The position numbers and the translations under genes are program-made. The notes under the pieces are model-generated. The model was not told where the DNA came from. It saw only the letters and a program-made list of their open reading frames with translations, and did no database searches. Of a stretch of 64,000 bases of DNA, positions 15,790-25,154 are shown piece after piece; position 1 is the first letter of the stretch; every line of letters starts with the position of its first letter. The DNA comes from an uncultured Shimia sp. Its GTDB lineage: Bacteria; Pseudomonadota; Alphaproteobacteria; Rhodobacterales; Rhodobacteraceae. The stretch is taken from assembly GCF_947493595.1 (NCBI RefSeq), contig NZ_CANLRL010000003.1:461044-525043 (forward strand), given 5' to 3'.

Positions 15790-16989
15790 ATCGGCGCTGA
15801 GCGCGGTCATCACACCGCGCAGCTCCGCCAGCCCTTTGGTGCGGCCGATCAGCGGGTAGCCGGGCAGCGTGTCACTGTGCAGGTCATATAAGATGTGCTG
15901 GCCATGGTCAGGGCGCATGGGAATTTCCCAATCTGAGCGGCCTTCTGCCTTGCGGCGGGCCTCTTCTTTGAGCAGGGCGCGGATGGCGATCACCATGTCG
16001 GTTTGACCTTCCAGATGCATAGACTCATGGAAGCTGAGTTTATTCCCATCCGAGGGGCCCTGGCGCAGGGTGTTGCGCAGATGAGTGAAATGGATGCGGG
16101 GGCCAAGGCGGGTGATGAAGTCAGTAACGTCGAAGGTCGGGTTTACGCCAAGAGAGCCGGTACAAAGCGTGGCGCCATTGGCGGGGCTGTCGATGGCAGA
16201 AAGGATGGTTTCGTAGTCTTCGGTTGTGGACATGACGCGCGGCAGGCCCAAAAGCGGGAACGGCGGGTCATCCGGGTGGCAGCACAGGCGCATACCGTGT
16301 TCTTCAGCTACGGGCACCACTTCGGACAGAAAGTCGATCAGATTGGCGCGCAGCTGGGCGGTGTCGATGCTTTTGTACAGGTCCAGTAGGGCAAGGACGT
16401 CGTTGAGGGTCCAGCTGTCGTTTGCGCCGGGAAGTCCGGAGACAATGGTGTTGACCAAGCGCGCTTGTGCGGTGTCATCCATGGCGTTGAACCGGGCGGA
16501 GGCCGCTTGGCGGATGGCGGGGCTGTGATCATCTTCAGCTGAGGGGCGGGCCAGCAGGAAGAGGTCAAACACCGCAAAATCCACCACATCAAAGGCCATA
16601 GCGGTGCCGCCGTGGGCCATGCGCGCAGCAAGATTGGTGCGGGTCCAGTCGAGCACTGGCATGAAGTTGTAACAGACGGTCTGAATGCCGCAGCCCGCAA
16701 GATTGTGCAGGCTCTCTTTATAAGCGGCGATATGGGCGGCGTAACCAGCGCCTTTGGTTTTGATTACTTCGGAGACCGGCAGGCTTTCGACCACATCCCA
16801 GTTCAAGCCCGTGGGCTGGGGTGTGGGTTTCGCAATTTCGGCCTGTCGTTGGCGGATCTCACTTTTGGTCCAGGGGGTGCCCGGTGGAATGTGATGCAGT
16901 GAGGTGACCACGCCTTGAACACCCACCTGTGGCAGGTCGTAGATGTCGATGGGGTCAGCTGGACCAAACCAGCGCCAAGTTTGCTTCAC
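15784..16989 (-). CDS. uxuA: Mannonate dehydratase
   Basis: UxuA dehydrates D-mannonate to 2-keto-3-deoxygluconate in glucuronate breakdown. The 401-residue protein shows the expected N-terminus (MKQTWRWFGP.DP), the CCHPDDPP metal-site segment near residue 240, and FTHLRNT plus MRPDHGQH near 307 and 362. The start is GTG 16989 with GGAG seven bases upstream. It lies opposite uxaC across a 665-base gap. Fructuronate reductase (uxuB) and the GntR-type regulator usually seen with these genes are not in the window. Confidence 0.92.
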   Translation of the reverse strand: MKQTWRWFGPADPIDIYDLPQVGVQGVVTSLHHIPPGTPWTKSEIRQRQAEIAKPTPQPTGLNWDVVESLPVSEVIKTKGAGYAAHIAAYKESLHNLAGCGIQTVCYNFMPVLDWTRTNLAARMAHGGTAMAFDVVDFAVFDLFLLARPSAEDDHSPAIRQAASARFNAMDDTAQARLVNTIVSGLPGANDSWTLNDVLALLDLYKSIDTAQLRANLIDFLSEVVPVAEEHGMRLCCHPDDPPFPLLGLPRVMSTTEDYETILSAIDSPANGATLCTGSLGVNPTFDVTDFITRLGPRIHFTHLRNTLRQGPSDGNKLSFHESMHLEGQTDMVIAIRALLKEEARRKAEGRSDWEIPMRPDHGQHILYDLHSDTLPGYPLIGRTKGLAELRGVMTALSADL

Positions 16990-17654
16990 AAGCGGCTCCT
17001 TTGTCAGCTCGCGCAGAGCGCGGCCATCGATGTGGGGTGAGGGTGCAACCTAGAGGCGGTTCCGGCAAGGAGAAATTTCACGCAATTGCAAATGCTTGTC
17101 CTCAAGTGATGCATTATTGTTGCCGCCAGGTCAGCTTCACGAAAGCATAGGCCCGGCCCGCCGACAATCGGGTGCGCGGCAGGTCCAGTTTAGGGTGGCT
17201 GCATGGCGGCTTGAAGGCTTTCGCTGCTGTTGGCGCTGGGAATTTAGGCGGCATTTTATCTTTGTTTTCAGGAGTATGGTGGACGTAGCAGTTTTGGGTT
17301 TCTGCGCTGGATTTTTGCGGATTAGCAACCTGTGGTTGCGGGGTGGCGACCTGTGCTTTTGAAGAGTGCGTGTTTTCATGGGTTTGCCAAAGATGTGAGG
17401 GGGGTGCGGCTTTTCGACGGATGTCATGCGCACGGAATGGGTGTGTTGTGGTTTGGGGATTTTGACCCGTTGGCCGCAGCAAGGCGGAAAAGTGATGAAG
17501 CGCCAGGCGCGTGCGTTAGCGGAACATCAATCTCTCTGTGTGCCATTGGCGAGGAATGACTTGTGGATCTGCCTGAGGCGCGTGACGTGCCTTGTGTGGT
17601 CCGCGTGGAGCGCCTGTTGAGGGGGTTCTGCCAGCACAGAGAGACGTTTGACCT
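16990..17654. other. 665-base gap between uxuA and uxaC
   Basis: This divergent region must hold promoters for both hexuronate genes. I see one small exact hairpin (GCAACC-TGT-GGTTGC, 17325-17339) and no clear -35/-10 pair. A 28-codon frame at 17276-17362 has CAGGAG before its ATG but no recognisable content. Other open frames here are low complexity and not credible. No regulator gene was found. Confidence 0.5.
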
Positions 17655-19070
17655 ATGAGCCAGCCACTGACTTCCCTGACCGGGCACACCACTCCGATCC
17701 TGACTCTGCCGGATGCGGCGCAGGATATTTATGACGGTGTGCGGGATATGCCGATTATCTCGCCACATGGCCATTGCGATCCAAGTTGGTTTGCCGAGAA
17801 CAAGCCGTTTAACGATCCGGCGGAGCTGTTGATCATTCCGGATCATTATATTTTCCGACTGCTTTATAGCCAGGGCGTGCCTTTGGAGGATCTTGGCATG
17901 GGGGTGCCGCCGGAAAAACGCGATGCGCGGGCGATCTTCCGCATCTTTGCCAGTCATTGGCACAAGTTCCGTGGCACGCCGAGTGATGCCTGGTTCGCCA
18001 CCACCATGGCGCGGACCTTTGGTATTACCGCCACGTTGAACAGTGAAAACGCGGATGTATTTTATGACAAGATTGACGCCGAACTAAAAGCGGCGCGGTT
18101 GCGGCCTCAGGCGTTGTTGAATGAGTTCAATATCGAGGTGCTCGCGACAACCGCCAATGCTTTGTCCGACCTTGCTCACCACAAGGCGGCGCGAAAACAG
18201 AAGTTGAGTGGCAAGATCATCCCGACCTTCCGTCCGGATAGTATTTTGGATCCGAAGCATCCGAACTTCAAAAAGGACATTGTGAAGCTGGCTGAGGTGA
18301 CCGGAGAAGATACAGAGAGCTTTACCGGCTATCTGGAAGCGCTGCGCGATCGGCGCGCCTATTTTATGGCTTATGGGGCCACGGCGACCGATCATGCGGT
18401 GGCGGAGTTGATGACCTGTCACCTCACCGAAAAGCGGGCGGCGGCGTTGTATGCCAAGGCGCGCAGCGGCAAGCTGACGCCCAAAGAGGCCCAGGTGTTC
18501 TACGGGCATATGTTGACCGAGATGGCACAGATGTCGGCCGAGGATGGGTTGGTAATGCAAATCCATGCGGGCAGCAAACGCAACACCAACAAGGCACTAT
18601 ACGACAAGTTTGGCGCGCATATGGGAGCGGATATGCCGGTGCGCGTGGATTGGGTTGAAGGCATGGATGCGCTGCTCAATCGCGTAGGGAATGAGCGGGA
18701 CATGAACATCTTGCTGTTTACCTTGGATGAGAGCGCCTATGCGCGTGAGCTGGCGCCAATGGCTGGCCATTGGCCAGCCCTGCGGCTGGGGCCTCCGTGG
18801 TGGTTCCATGACAGTGCCAATGGCATTGCGCGCTACCTGGATCAGGTGGTGGAGACTGCGGGCTATTGGAATCTGGCGGGGTTCAATGATGACACGCAGG
18901 CGTTGATGTCGATCCCGGCGCGGCACGACATGTGGCGACGTGGGGTCAGTCTGCATCTGGCCGCCCAGCGGGGGCGTGGCATTCTGGGGCGCAGTGACGT
19001 GGACGAGCTTGCCTGCCTGTTGTGTCGTGATCTCGCGATTGATGCCTATAAGTTGGGAAAAGTTGTTTAG
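17655..19070 (+). CDS. uxaC: Glucuronate/galacturonate isomerase
   Basis: UxaC converts D-glucuronate to fructuronate (and galacturonate to tagaturonate). The 471-residue length and the amidohydrolase-like motifs fit: PIISPHGHCDPSWF (near 33, metal-binding HGH), MQIHAGSKRNTN near 297, and LGPPWWFHDS near 376. With uxuA it completes two steps from glucuronate to 2-keto-3-deoxygluconate, pointing to use of algal or plant uronic acids. ATG 17655 is chosen. A terminator follows 45 bases after the stop. Confidence 0.93.
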   Translation: MSQPLTSLTGHTTPILTLPDAAQDIYDGVRDMPIISPHGHCDPSWFAENKPFNDPAELLIIPDHYIFRLLYSQGVPLEDLGMGVPPEKRDARAIFRIFASHWHKFRGTPSDAWFATTMARTFGITATLNSENADVFYDKIDAELKAARLRPQALLNEFNIEVLATTANALSDLAHHKAARKQKLSGKIIPTFRPDSILDPKHPNFKKDIVKLAEVTGEDTESFTGYLEALRDRRAYFMAYGATATDHAVAELMTCHLTEKRAAALYAKARSGKLTPKEAQVFYGHMLTEMAQMSAEDGLVMQIHAGSKRNTNKALYDKFGAHMGADMPVRVDWVEGMDALLNRVGNERDMNILLFTLDESAYARELAPMAGHWPALRLGPPWWFHDSANGIARYLDQVVETAGYWNLAGFNDDTQALMSIPARHDMWRRGVSLHLAAQRGRGILGRSDVDELACLLCRDLAIDAYKLGKVV

Positions 19071-19873
19071 CGCGGCGATTTGATCGAAAAACAATACCAA
19101 TTTTCGCGATGCACAAGCCCCGTAACCGGTTCGGTTGCGGGGCTTTTTGCCGGGCTGGCGATGAAAAATTATGGCAAGATTGCCTCTATCTCAGCTTCGA
19201 ACTCGGGAATTGTCGCTTTTTTTACGACTTTGAAACATGTGCGTGAGGATGGCGGCGGAAAGTTGCCGGTTTGCCATACCACATGTGTCGGCGTCGAAAA
19301 TGACAAATAATTAGAAGGAAATACGAGAGCTTAGCCAGGTTTTGTCCTGGCACGATTTGCTGAAGCGTTTTGTTGTCCGGAAGGCATTTTGGGGTGACTG
19401 TATCCGCCTGGGGAGCGAGATTCATCGACAAAAATGCGAGCAAATACGCGGCCAAAAGGGAGGCGTATTTGGGGGGTAAAGCCAATGGCTTTGCTTTTAT
19501 TTTATTGACTTTCCCTTTGTTTTTAGGCTTTTACTTGCGCAACGCCTGGGGGCGTGAAAATTAATTTTTGGGCTAATCGTCATCATGTTTACTCTCGTTT
19601 GCGCTCAGCAGGAGCTCGGCAGCAAAGTTCAGTTTTTTAACTGGCCCAAGGTTTCATAGGGCGTCCGCAATTGAAATTGGCGTGACGGCGTTAGAAGATC
19701 GGTAACCACTTTCGTAAATATAGTTCCCTCAAGAGCGCCCAGAACGGGTGCTGTCCTTGGCATTGTTGCAGAGCGTGTCTCGGGAAACGGTGGAATGCCC
19801 CTGTATTCGGGGAAACTCCATCTGTATTAAGAGCGGAAGCTTTGGTGCGAATAACAGGAAGTTGAAGACCAGA
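19071..19873. other. 803-base gap ahead of the capsule locus
   Basis: The stretch is visibly more AT-rich than its surroundings. It holds the uxaC terminator, an exact inverted repeat GCCAGG-TTTTGT-CCTGGC (19334-19351), and a hairpin CCCC-TGTATTC-GGGG near 19797 flanked by TGGA/TCCA. Short frames at 19080-19310 and 19370-19564 lack ribosome sites or known motifs and I do not call them. It probably contains the capsule promoter and a structured leader. Confidence 0.45.
19116..19148 (+). terminator. uxaC terminator
   Basis: AGCCCCG and CGGGGCT pair exactly and are followed by T5, 45 bases after the uxaC stop. Confidence 0.85.
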
Positions 19874-21022
19874 ATGGTTTTGAAGGCGAAGCTAGAAAAA
19901 ATGCGGTGGGGTCGGGCGATTGTCGCGGCCGTTGCTGTTTTGGCTATTGCAGGCTGTTCTACCTTGCCGGGCCAAGGCACCAGCAAGGCGATGATCACCA
20001 TGACAGACGAGGTGGCGAACAACGAAAACGTCACCCGTAACTTTGCGCTTGTGCCAGTCACGCCGGCCGTGATCGGCAAGATCGGCGCGCCGATGAAGGC
20101 GGGATTTGCAGGAAGCCTCAGCTCACGCAGCACGTCCAGCGCTGGGACAAAAATTCGCGTGGGTGACCGGCTGACGGTGCGGATATGGGAAAGCTCTCCA
20201 GAAGGGTTGTTCTCCACTGTCGAGCAGAAGTCGTCTGCGATCCCGGTGATCGTGAGCAATGATGGCAACATCAATATCCCCTATGTTGGCAACTTACCGG
20301 TGGCGGGGCTGACGGTGGATCAGGTGCGTACGCATGTTGCGGATGGTTTGCGTGGCAAGGCGGTCGATCCAGAGGTTTCGGTCATTCTGGAAAAAGGCGG
20401 CGCGCAAAGCGTGACGGTGGTGGGCGATGCGCGCTCCCCGGGACGCTTTGACATTCCTGCCAGCGGCCTGCGTCTTTTGGATGCTGTGGCCATGGCCAGC
20501 GGCGCGACAAAGCCGACCCATGATATGGAAGTGAGCCTTGTGCGCGGCAGTTCCGTAGCCCGTGCGCGTTTGGACGAGGTGATCTCTACAGCCAGCGCCA
20601 ATGTGTGGTTGCAACCGCGTGACACAGTGCAGTTGTTGCACAAACCTCGGACGTTCTCGGCATTTGGTGCGGTGTCAAAACCGTCGCAATACCCGTTCGG
20701 GACCGAAGCGGTCACGTTGGCGGAAGCGATCAGCAAGGTGGGTGGTCTGGATGACAAAACCGCCGATGACAGCGGCGTGTTTCTGTTCCGGTTTGAAAAC
20801 CAGGCACGGGTTCAGAGCACGGGTGTGACGCTGCCAGACCGTGCGTTCACTGATGGCATTCCGACAATCTATTGGGTCGATCTGAACTCCCCGGAGGCGA
20901 TCTTCATGACCCAAGCGTTTAACATGCGAGATAAGGACGTGCTGTTTGTCGCAAACGCACCGTCCACCGATCTTGCCAAATTTGTTGCCATTGTCGCGGC
21001 AACACTAGCGATAGCGAGCTGA
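19874..21022 (+). CDS. Polysaccharide export lipoprotein, KpsD/BexD/Wza type
   Basis: Outer-membrane exporter for capsular polysaccharide. Started at ATG 19874 it has 382 residues: a lipoprotein signal ending LAIAGC (cysteine at about residue 27), then a Poly_export domain (KIRVGDRLTVRIWE...NINIPYVGNLPVAGLTVDQV, about 95-170), and SLBB-type domains (SVTVVGDARSPGRFDIPASGLRLLDAVAMASG, and FSAFGAVSKPSQYPF). A hydrophobic end (FVAIVAATLAIAS) may be the membrane-crossing helix. An ATG 27 bases later is possible. It opens the capsule locus with an IspD-like gene 5 bases downstream. Confidence 0.88.
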   Translation: MVLKAKLEKMRWGRAIVAAVAVLAIAGCSTLPGQGTSKAMITMTDEVANNENVTRNFALVPVTPAVIGKIGAPMKAGFAGSLSSRSTSSAGTKIRVGDRLTVRIWESSPEGLFSTVEQKSSAIPVIVSNDGNINIPYVGNLPVAGLTVDQVRTHVADGLRGKAVDPEVSVILEKGGAQSVTVVGDARSPGRFDIPASGLRLLDAVAMASGATKPTHDMEVSLVRGSSVARARLDEVISTASANVWLQPRDTVQLLHKPRTFSAFGAVSKPSQYPFGTEAVTLAEAISKVGGLDDKTADDSGVFLFRFENQARVQSTGVTLPDRAFTDGIPTIYWVDLNSPEAIFMTQAFNMRDKDVLFVANAPSTDLAKFVAIVAATLAIAS

Positions 21023-21026
21023 TCGA

Positions 21027-21770
21027 ATGAGTTTACATAGACTAACCCGCCCCCATCCCGAACCGCAGGTGTCTTTCCTGTTGTTGTCCGGTGGTATCGG
21101 GTCGCGTTCAAACCACCACGAGCCAAAGCAGTTTTATAAGCTGGCGGGCCACCCGATGATTGCGCACTCGATCATCGCTGCGGTGCGCACGCCCAATGTT
21201 GCCGAGATTGTGGTGAATGCGCCGGAAGGGTTTGAGGAACGGACCCGTGAAATCATGGAAGCCTATTGCGCGGGCTTGCCTTACAAGATTGTTCCCGCTG
21301 GCGCGACGCGTCAGGAAAGCTGTGAGGCTTTGGTGGCTGCGGCAGAGAAAGACGTGGTTGTCCTGCATGAGGCGGCCCGCCCCTTCATCAGCGTAGATAT
21401 GCTGGCCGATCTCATTGAGAACGACGCGGAAAACGCCGGCTACTGTTTTGCGATTTCTTTCTCGATGTGCCGCATCGACACCGAGACCCGGATGATCAAG
21501 CGTGGCGTGTCGCGGGAAAAAGTTTTCGACATTCAGCTGCCACAGAAATTTGCGCGGGCGACACTGCTTGCCGCGCATGAGAAGGCCCGAAAGAAGGGCA
21601 AGAACTACAATGAAGATTCGGTGATGGTGGTCAAAATGACCAAGCAGCCGGTTCTCTCTCTGGAGGGTTCCAGCCGCAACCGGAAAGTAACAACCCCTGA
21701 AGATTTCATTATCGCAGAAGGCATGATGAAGGATTTCCATAGCAAAGGAAAAGTGACTCCCCATGACTAA
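21027..21770 (+). CDS. IspD-like cytidylyltransferase of the capsule locus
   Basis: 247 residues of the IspD/TarI nucleotidyltransferase fold. The nucleotide loop is FLLLSGGIGSRSNHHEPKQF at about 17-36, followed by a LAGHPMIAHSI segment; VLHEAARPFIS near 111 is the usual metal site. In capsule and teichoic-acid loci such enzymes make CDP-ribitol from ribitol-5-phosphate (TarI; the N-terminal half of Haemophilus Acs1/Bcs1). A housekeeping IspD is less likely here because an SDR gene overlaps the end by 8 bases, copying the Acs1/Bcs1 domain order as two genes. The exact polyol is inferred. Confidence 0.78.
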   Translation: MSLHRLTRPHPEPQVSFLLLSGGIGSRSNHHEPKQFYKLAGHPMIAHSIIAAVRTPNVAEIVVNAPEGFEERTREIMEAYCAGLPYKIVPAGATRQESCEALVAAAEKDVVVLHEAARPFISVDMLADLIENDAENAGYCFAISFSMCRIDTETRMIKRGVSREKVFDIQLPQKFARATLLAAHEKARKKGKNYNEDSVMVVKMTKQPVLSLEGSSRNRKVTTPEDFIIAEGMMKDFHSKGKVTPHD

Positions 21771-22467
21771 AACTGTTTTAATTAGCGGTGCCTCCAAAGG
21801 CATCGGCCTTGCGACGGCCCGCCGTTTCGCGCGCGGTATGGATGATGTGAACTGCATCGTCATGGTGGCGCGGAAATCTGATGCGTTTGACAGCGCGGTG
21901 GCCGAAGTGCGTGCCATTTCCGGCAACCGCCAGATTTTTCAGGTCGAAGCGGATCTGTCTGACCCTGAAGCGGTCAAAGACGTGTTTGACCGTCTGGACG
22001 CGGAAAACGTGGCGGTGAACTATATCGTCAACAACGCTGGCTTCACCAAGCCTGCATCGATCAACGAAACCAACATGGCTGACTTTGAGCTGACCATGCG
22101 GGTGAATGTCTATGCACCGTTCCGCTTTGTGCAGGAAGCGCTGCTGCGCAACCACCCTCTGGAGAAGATCATCAACATCGCGTCCACCGCAGGCATCAAC
22201 GGTCGTTCCGGTTGGCTGTCGTATTCGACATCCAAAGCGGCTGTGATCAACATGTCTGAAGTGATGCGCGACGAGCTGGCGCCCTATGGTGTGGACGTTG
22301 TCTGCCTGTCGCCCGGCCGCTGTGCTACCGATTTGCGTAAAACCCTTGCGCCTGATGAAGATCCGACAACAATCATGCAACCGGAGCAGGTTGCGGATGT
22401 GATCGCCATGATGTCTTCGCCAACCGGCAAAATGCTGTTGAGCGAAAACCTGGTGGTGCGCACCTAA
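21763..22467 (+). CDS. Short-chain dehydrogenase/reductase of the capsule locus
   Basis: 234 residues, Rossmann fold: the cofactor motif GASKGIG (8-14), NNAG near 90, a catalytic Ser in NIASTAG, and YSTSK. All classical SDR positions are present. The preference for NADPH or NADH is unclear. By analogy with the C-terminal SDR half of Haemophilus Acs1/Bcs1, it may reduce ribulose-5-phosphate to ribitol-5-phosphate for the cytidylyltransferase it overlaps. Other sugar or polyol substrates are possible. Confidence 0.82.
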   Translation: MTKTVLISGASKGIGLATARRFARGMDDVNCIVMVARKSDAFDSAVAEVRAISGNRQIFQVEADLSDPEAVKDVFDRLDAENVAVNYIVNNAGFTKPASINETNMADFELTMRVNVYAPFRFVQEALLRNHPLEKIINIASTAGINGRSGWLSYSTSKAAVINMSEVMRDELAPYGVDVVCLSPGRCATDLRKTLAPDEDPTTIMQPEQVADVIAMMSSPTGKMLLSENLVVRT

Positions 22468-22471
22468 ACCG

Positions 22472-23770
22472 ATGTTGGAAGTGCGGGACACGAGTAGTTT
22501 GGTGACGAGAAAAGAGCCTACCGGCGATCAACTTGATGATCGCACCGAGGCTGCGCCTCAGGATCACAGTGCGCGCGTCGCGCTGCGGGATGTGGCGGCT
22601 GTGCCGGATCAGGCTGTCTATCTGGACAGCCCGGTGCTTTCTGCTGTCAACCAGATCCGTCCCTTTTTTGAAAGCGGTGCTTACGGTAAGTCCGACACGC
22701 CGCTTTTGCTGCGCCATCGCGCTCTGATCCGGATGCAACGGCTGTTCAGCCGTCTGCCATCCGATCTGGATGTGCGGCCAGTCAAAGGGGCAAATGGAGC
22801 ACGATTCCCACTGCGTCCGGGTGGGGTCCTGTTTTACCCGTTCAACTCGCAATCCAACTTGCAAACAGTGGCCAACCGGTCGTTCCGACACGTTCTTACG
22901 CTTCATGGGGAGAGCAATAAGGGCGCGTCGGTACGACCGGCGTCACGCATGTATGACTATGTATCCATCGCCGGTCCGCTGGCGCGGGATCGTTATCTCG
23001 ATGCGGGAATTTTTACCGCGGCTGATGTGGATCAGGGCCGTCTGGTGATGATGGGCGACACGTTTGTGCAATCCATGCCCTGGATCAAACCGGCGCGGAT
23101 CACAGACACCGCGCCCGTGATTTTTTACTCGCCGACCTGGGAAGGCTACGGCAGCGAAATGGACAATTACAGTTCGGTCTCCGGCCTGCGTGGGTTTATG
23201 GCCGTCCTGAAAGCGGCGCGGGCGTTGGACCTGCACCGCGTTGTGGTCAAGCCACATCCTTATTTGGGCATGTTGCGCCCGGCGATGGTTCGGGAATTCA
23301 TTTCTGGCATCCGCCTGCTGCGCCGCTCTGGATTACAAGTTTCGGTGGCTTTGCGCCACGCTAGTTTGCAACTGCGTTTTGGCTGTCACACACAGTTGAG
23401 CCGTCTCACCACCATTGAGGAGGACGACAGTTCGCCGGTGGCGGTGGCGCTGGCGCTGTGTGATATTTCCGGCATGGAGGCCATCTTCCTTAAACAGCGT
23501 ATCCGCCATATGGTGTTGGCGCGGGAAAGTGATGTGCCAAGAGGGCTTGAAACAATCTATGACCACAAGTCGATCATGTCACACCAGGATCCGGAAACAG
23601 CGGTGATGGATTACCTCAATGGCGCCGACGACACAGATGCAGCCCACCGAAAAATGGTGTTTGGTTGGCAAAATCCAGAGTTGGAGGGGATGTCGGCCAG
23701 TTCCGCACGTCGCTGGATTATTGAGTATGTGCGCCGGGATCCGTTCTGGTCTCAGACAAAATCAGTGTGA
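22472..23770 (+). CDS. CDP-polyol phosphotransferase-like capsule polymerase
   Basis: 432 residues. The first 100 or so show no motif. Then come TLHGESNKG (near 142, compare HG..K of TagF-type enzymes), FYSPTWEGYGSE near 219, VVKPHPYLG near 255, and a D-I-S-G-M-E-A segment near 330 in the place of the family's TDYSS. These match the Glyphos_transf group that transfers polyol phosphate from CDP-polyols. With the two genes before it, it may build a poly(polyol phosphate) chain. The resemblance is by motif only and the acceptor is unknown. It starts four bases after the SDR stop, with a weak ribosome site. Confidence 0.65.
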   Translation: MLEVRDTSSLVTRKEPTGDQLDDRTEAAPQDHSARVALRDVAAVPDQAVYLDSPVLSAVNQIRPFFESGAYGKSDTPLLLRHRALIRMQRLFSRLPSDLDVRPVKGANGARFPLRPGGVLFYPFNSQSNLQTVANRSFRHVLTLHGESNKGASVRPASRMYDYVSIAGPLARDRYLDAGIFTAADVDQGRLVMMGDTFVQSMPWIKPARITDTAPVIFYSPTWEGYGSEMDNYSSVSGLRGFMAVLKAARALDLHRVVVKPHPYLGMLRPAMVREFISGIRLLRRSGLQVSVALRHASLQLRFGCHTQLSRLTTIEEDDSSPVAVALALCDISGMEAIFLKQRIRHMVLARESDVPRGLETIYDHKSIMSHQDPETAVMDYLNGADDTDAAHRKMVFGWQNPELEGMSASSARRWIIEYVRRDPFWSQTKSV

Positions 23771-23950
23771 GCGACACCCGGCCCTTCAAGCGGTAGATTG
23801 TCTCGAATGTTTGGTTAACTTGATAGGGCCGTTTCTCACATTATCTCAAACAAGGCGTGACATAACCGTTGCGCGTGCACCTTGCCACTCAACAGTGGTA
23901 TGATGTGAAAGATAAAAAGCCGGTGCCAAAAGGCGCTTGAAAGGTAAGTC

Positions 23951-25144
23951 ATGGCAGAAGTCAAAGCGTTAAAGGCGGTCGAAGAGGCAGACGGTCCAAG
24001 CGGTGTGATGCAGGCACCGCCGAAGTCTTCGCCGTTGAAGAACAAACGGTGGGGATTGATCCTGTCATTCCTGTTTTTGTTTGTGACCCCTGTTGCGCTC
24101 GGCGGGGCCTACTTTGGCGCAATCGCTTCTGACCGTTATGCGGCTGGGGCCAATTTTGTAATCCGCGGCCTGGAGGGCGGTGGCGCGCCGGACTTTGTGA
24201 CGTCGTTTACCGGACTTTCCCCAAGTGGCAGCACCACCTCTGACAGCTATGTTGTGCGCAATTTCCTGGAGAGCGCAGATCTGCTGCGCCAGTTGGATGC
24301 AGACCTCGATCTGCGTGGACACTATTCACAAGAATTCATTGATCCCATTGCGCGTTTCAATCCCGAGGGCACGTTTGAAGAGTTGGTGGACTATTGGCAG
24401 TGGCGGATCAATACGACCTACGACAGCACCACTGGCATTGTGACCTTTGAGGTTCAGGCCTTTGATGCCGTGATGGCAGAACGACTGGCGCAGCGGGCCT
24501 TGGCGGCTGCGGACCGGTTGGTCAATGAACTGTCAGAAACGGCACGTCGCGACTCGGTGCAATTTGCGGCGAGAGAAGTTGAGCGTGCGGAAGAACGTGT
24601 ACGCAATGTGCGGCTGCAATTGGTGGATTTCCGCGCCGAACGTGGTGCCGTGGACCCGATGGTCAACGCGCAGCTGGATGCGGAGCTGATGGCGTCGCTG
24701 GAAACCAAACTTGTCGACATTCAGGCGCGGATCAATGCTTTGTCGGGCTCTGTAGACGCCGACTCGCCCATGTTGATGCAACTCAATCGTCAGGCCTCTG
24801 CGCTGGAAGAACAAATTCGCCAACGTCGGGCTTTGATCGGGCATGCTGGCGGGCCGGACAGTCTTGAAAACACAGCGGAAGCATTGGCCGCTTATGAGGG
24901 CCTTTTGATCGAGCAGAACTTTGCGCAACAGAGTTATGCATCCGCCATGGTATCGCTGGAGACCGCACGCATAGATGCGGACCGGCAACAACGCTATCTT
25001 GGCGTTTTTGCCCGCCCCTTTGTGCCCAACGAGCCGGCATACCCTGTGCGTGTGCGCGATTTTTTCCTGGTGGTGATTGCAGCCTTTGCCCTTTGGGCGA
25101 TTTCCACGCTGATCGCCTATACGATCCGGGATCACATGCGCTGA
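23951..25144 (+). CDS. kpsE: Capsule export inner-membrane protein, KpsE/BexC/CtrB type
   Basis: 397 residues with membrane segments at about 34-56 and 372-392 and a long periplasmic coiled-coil between them (AREVERAEERVRNVRLQLVDFRAERG..., about 205-310). This is the polysaccharide co-polymerase/adaptor layout that links the ABC transporter to the outer-membrane exporter. PNEPAYPVRVRDFF before the second membrane segment is the usual proline-rich motif. AAAGGTAAGTC precedes ATG 23951. A 180-base gap with a CCACT-CAAC-AGTGG repeat separates it from the polymerase, so it may have its own promoter. Confidence 0.88.
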   Translation: MAEVKALKAVEEADGPSGVMQAPPKSSPLKNKRWGLILSFLFLFVTPVALGGAYFGAIASDRYAAGANFVIRGLEGGGAPDFVTSFTGLSPSGSTTSDSYVVRNFLESADLLRQLDADLDLRGHYSQEFIDPIARFNPEGTFEELVDYWQWRINTTYDSTTGIVTFEVQAFDAVMAERLAQRALAAADRLVNELSETARRDSVQFAAREVERAEERVRNVRLQLVDFRAERGAVDPMVNAQLDAELMASLETKLVDIQARINALSGSVDADSPMLMQLNRQASALEEQIRQRRALIGHAGGPDSLENTAEALAAYEGLLIEQNFAQQSYASAMVSLETARIDADRQQRYLGVFARPFVPNEPAYPVRVRDFFLVVIAAFALWAISTLIAYTIRDHMR

Positions 25145-25154
25145 GGTCTGGCTG

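Noticed and set aside
17276..17362. Possible 28-codon gene with CAGGAG before its ATG
   Set aside because: Too short, unlike any known peptide, and alone in a gap; left as a note.
19370..19564. A 64-codon frame with a hydrophobic end
   Set aside because: No ribosome site before it and no similarity seen; the region looks like leader DNA.
23790..23800. GCGGTAG resembling an ops element
   Set aside because: It is seven bases of a longer consensus, not near a promoter, and RfaH-type control is not established in this group.
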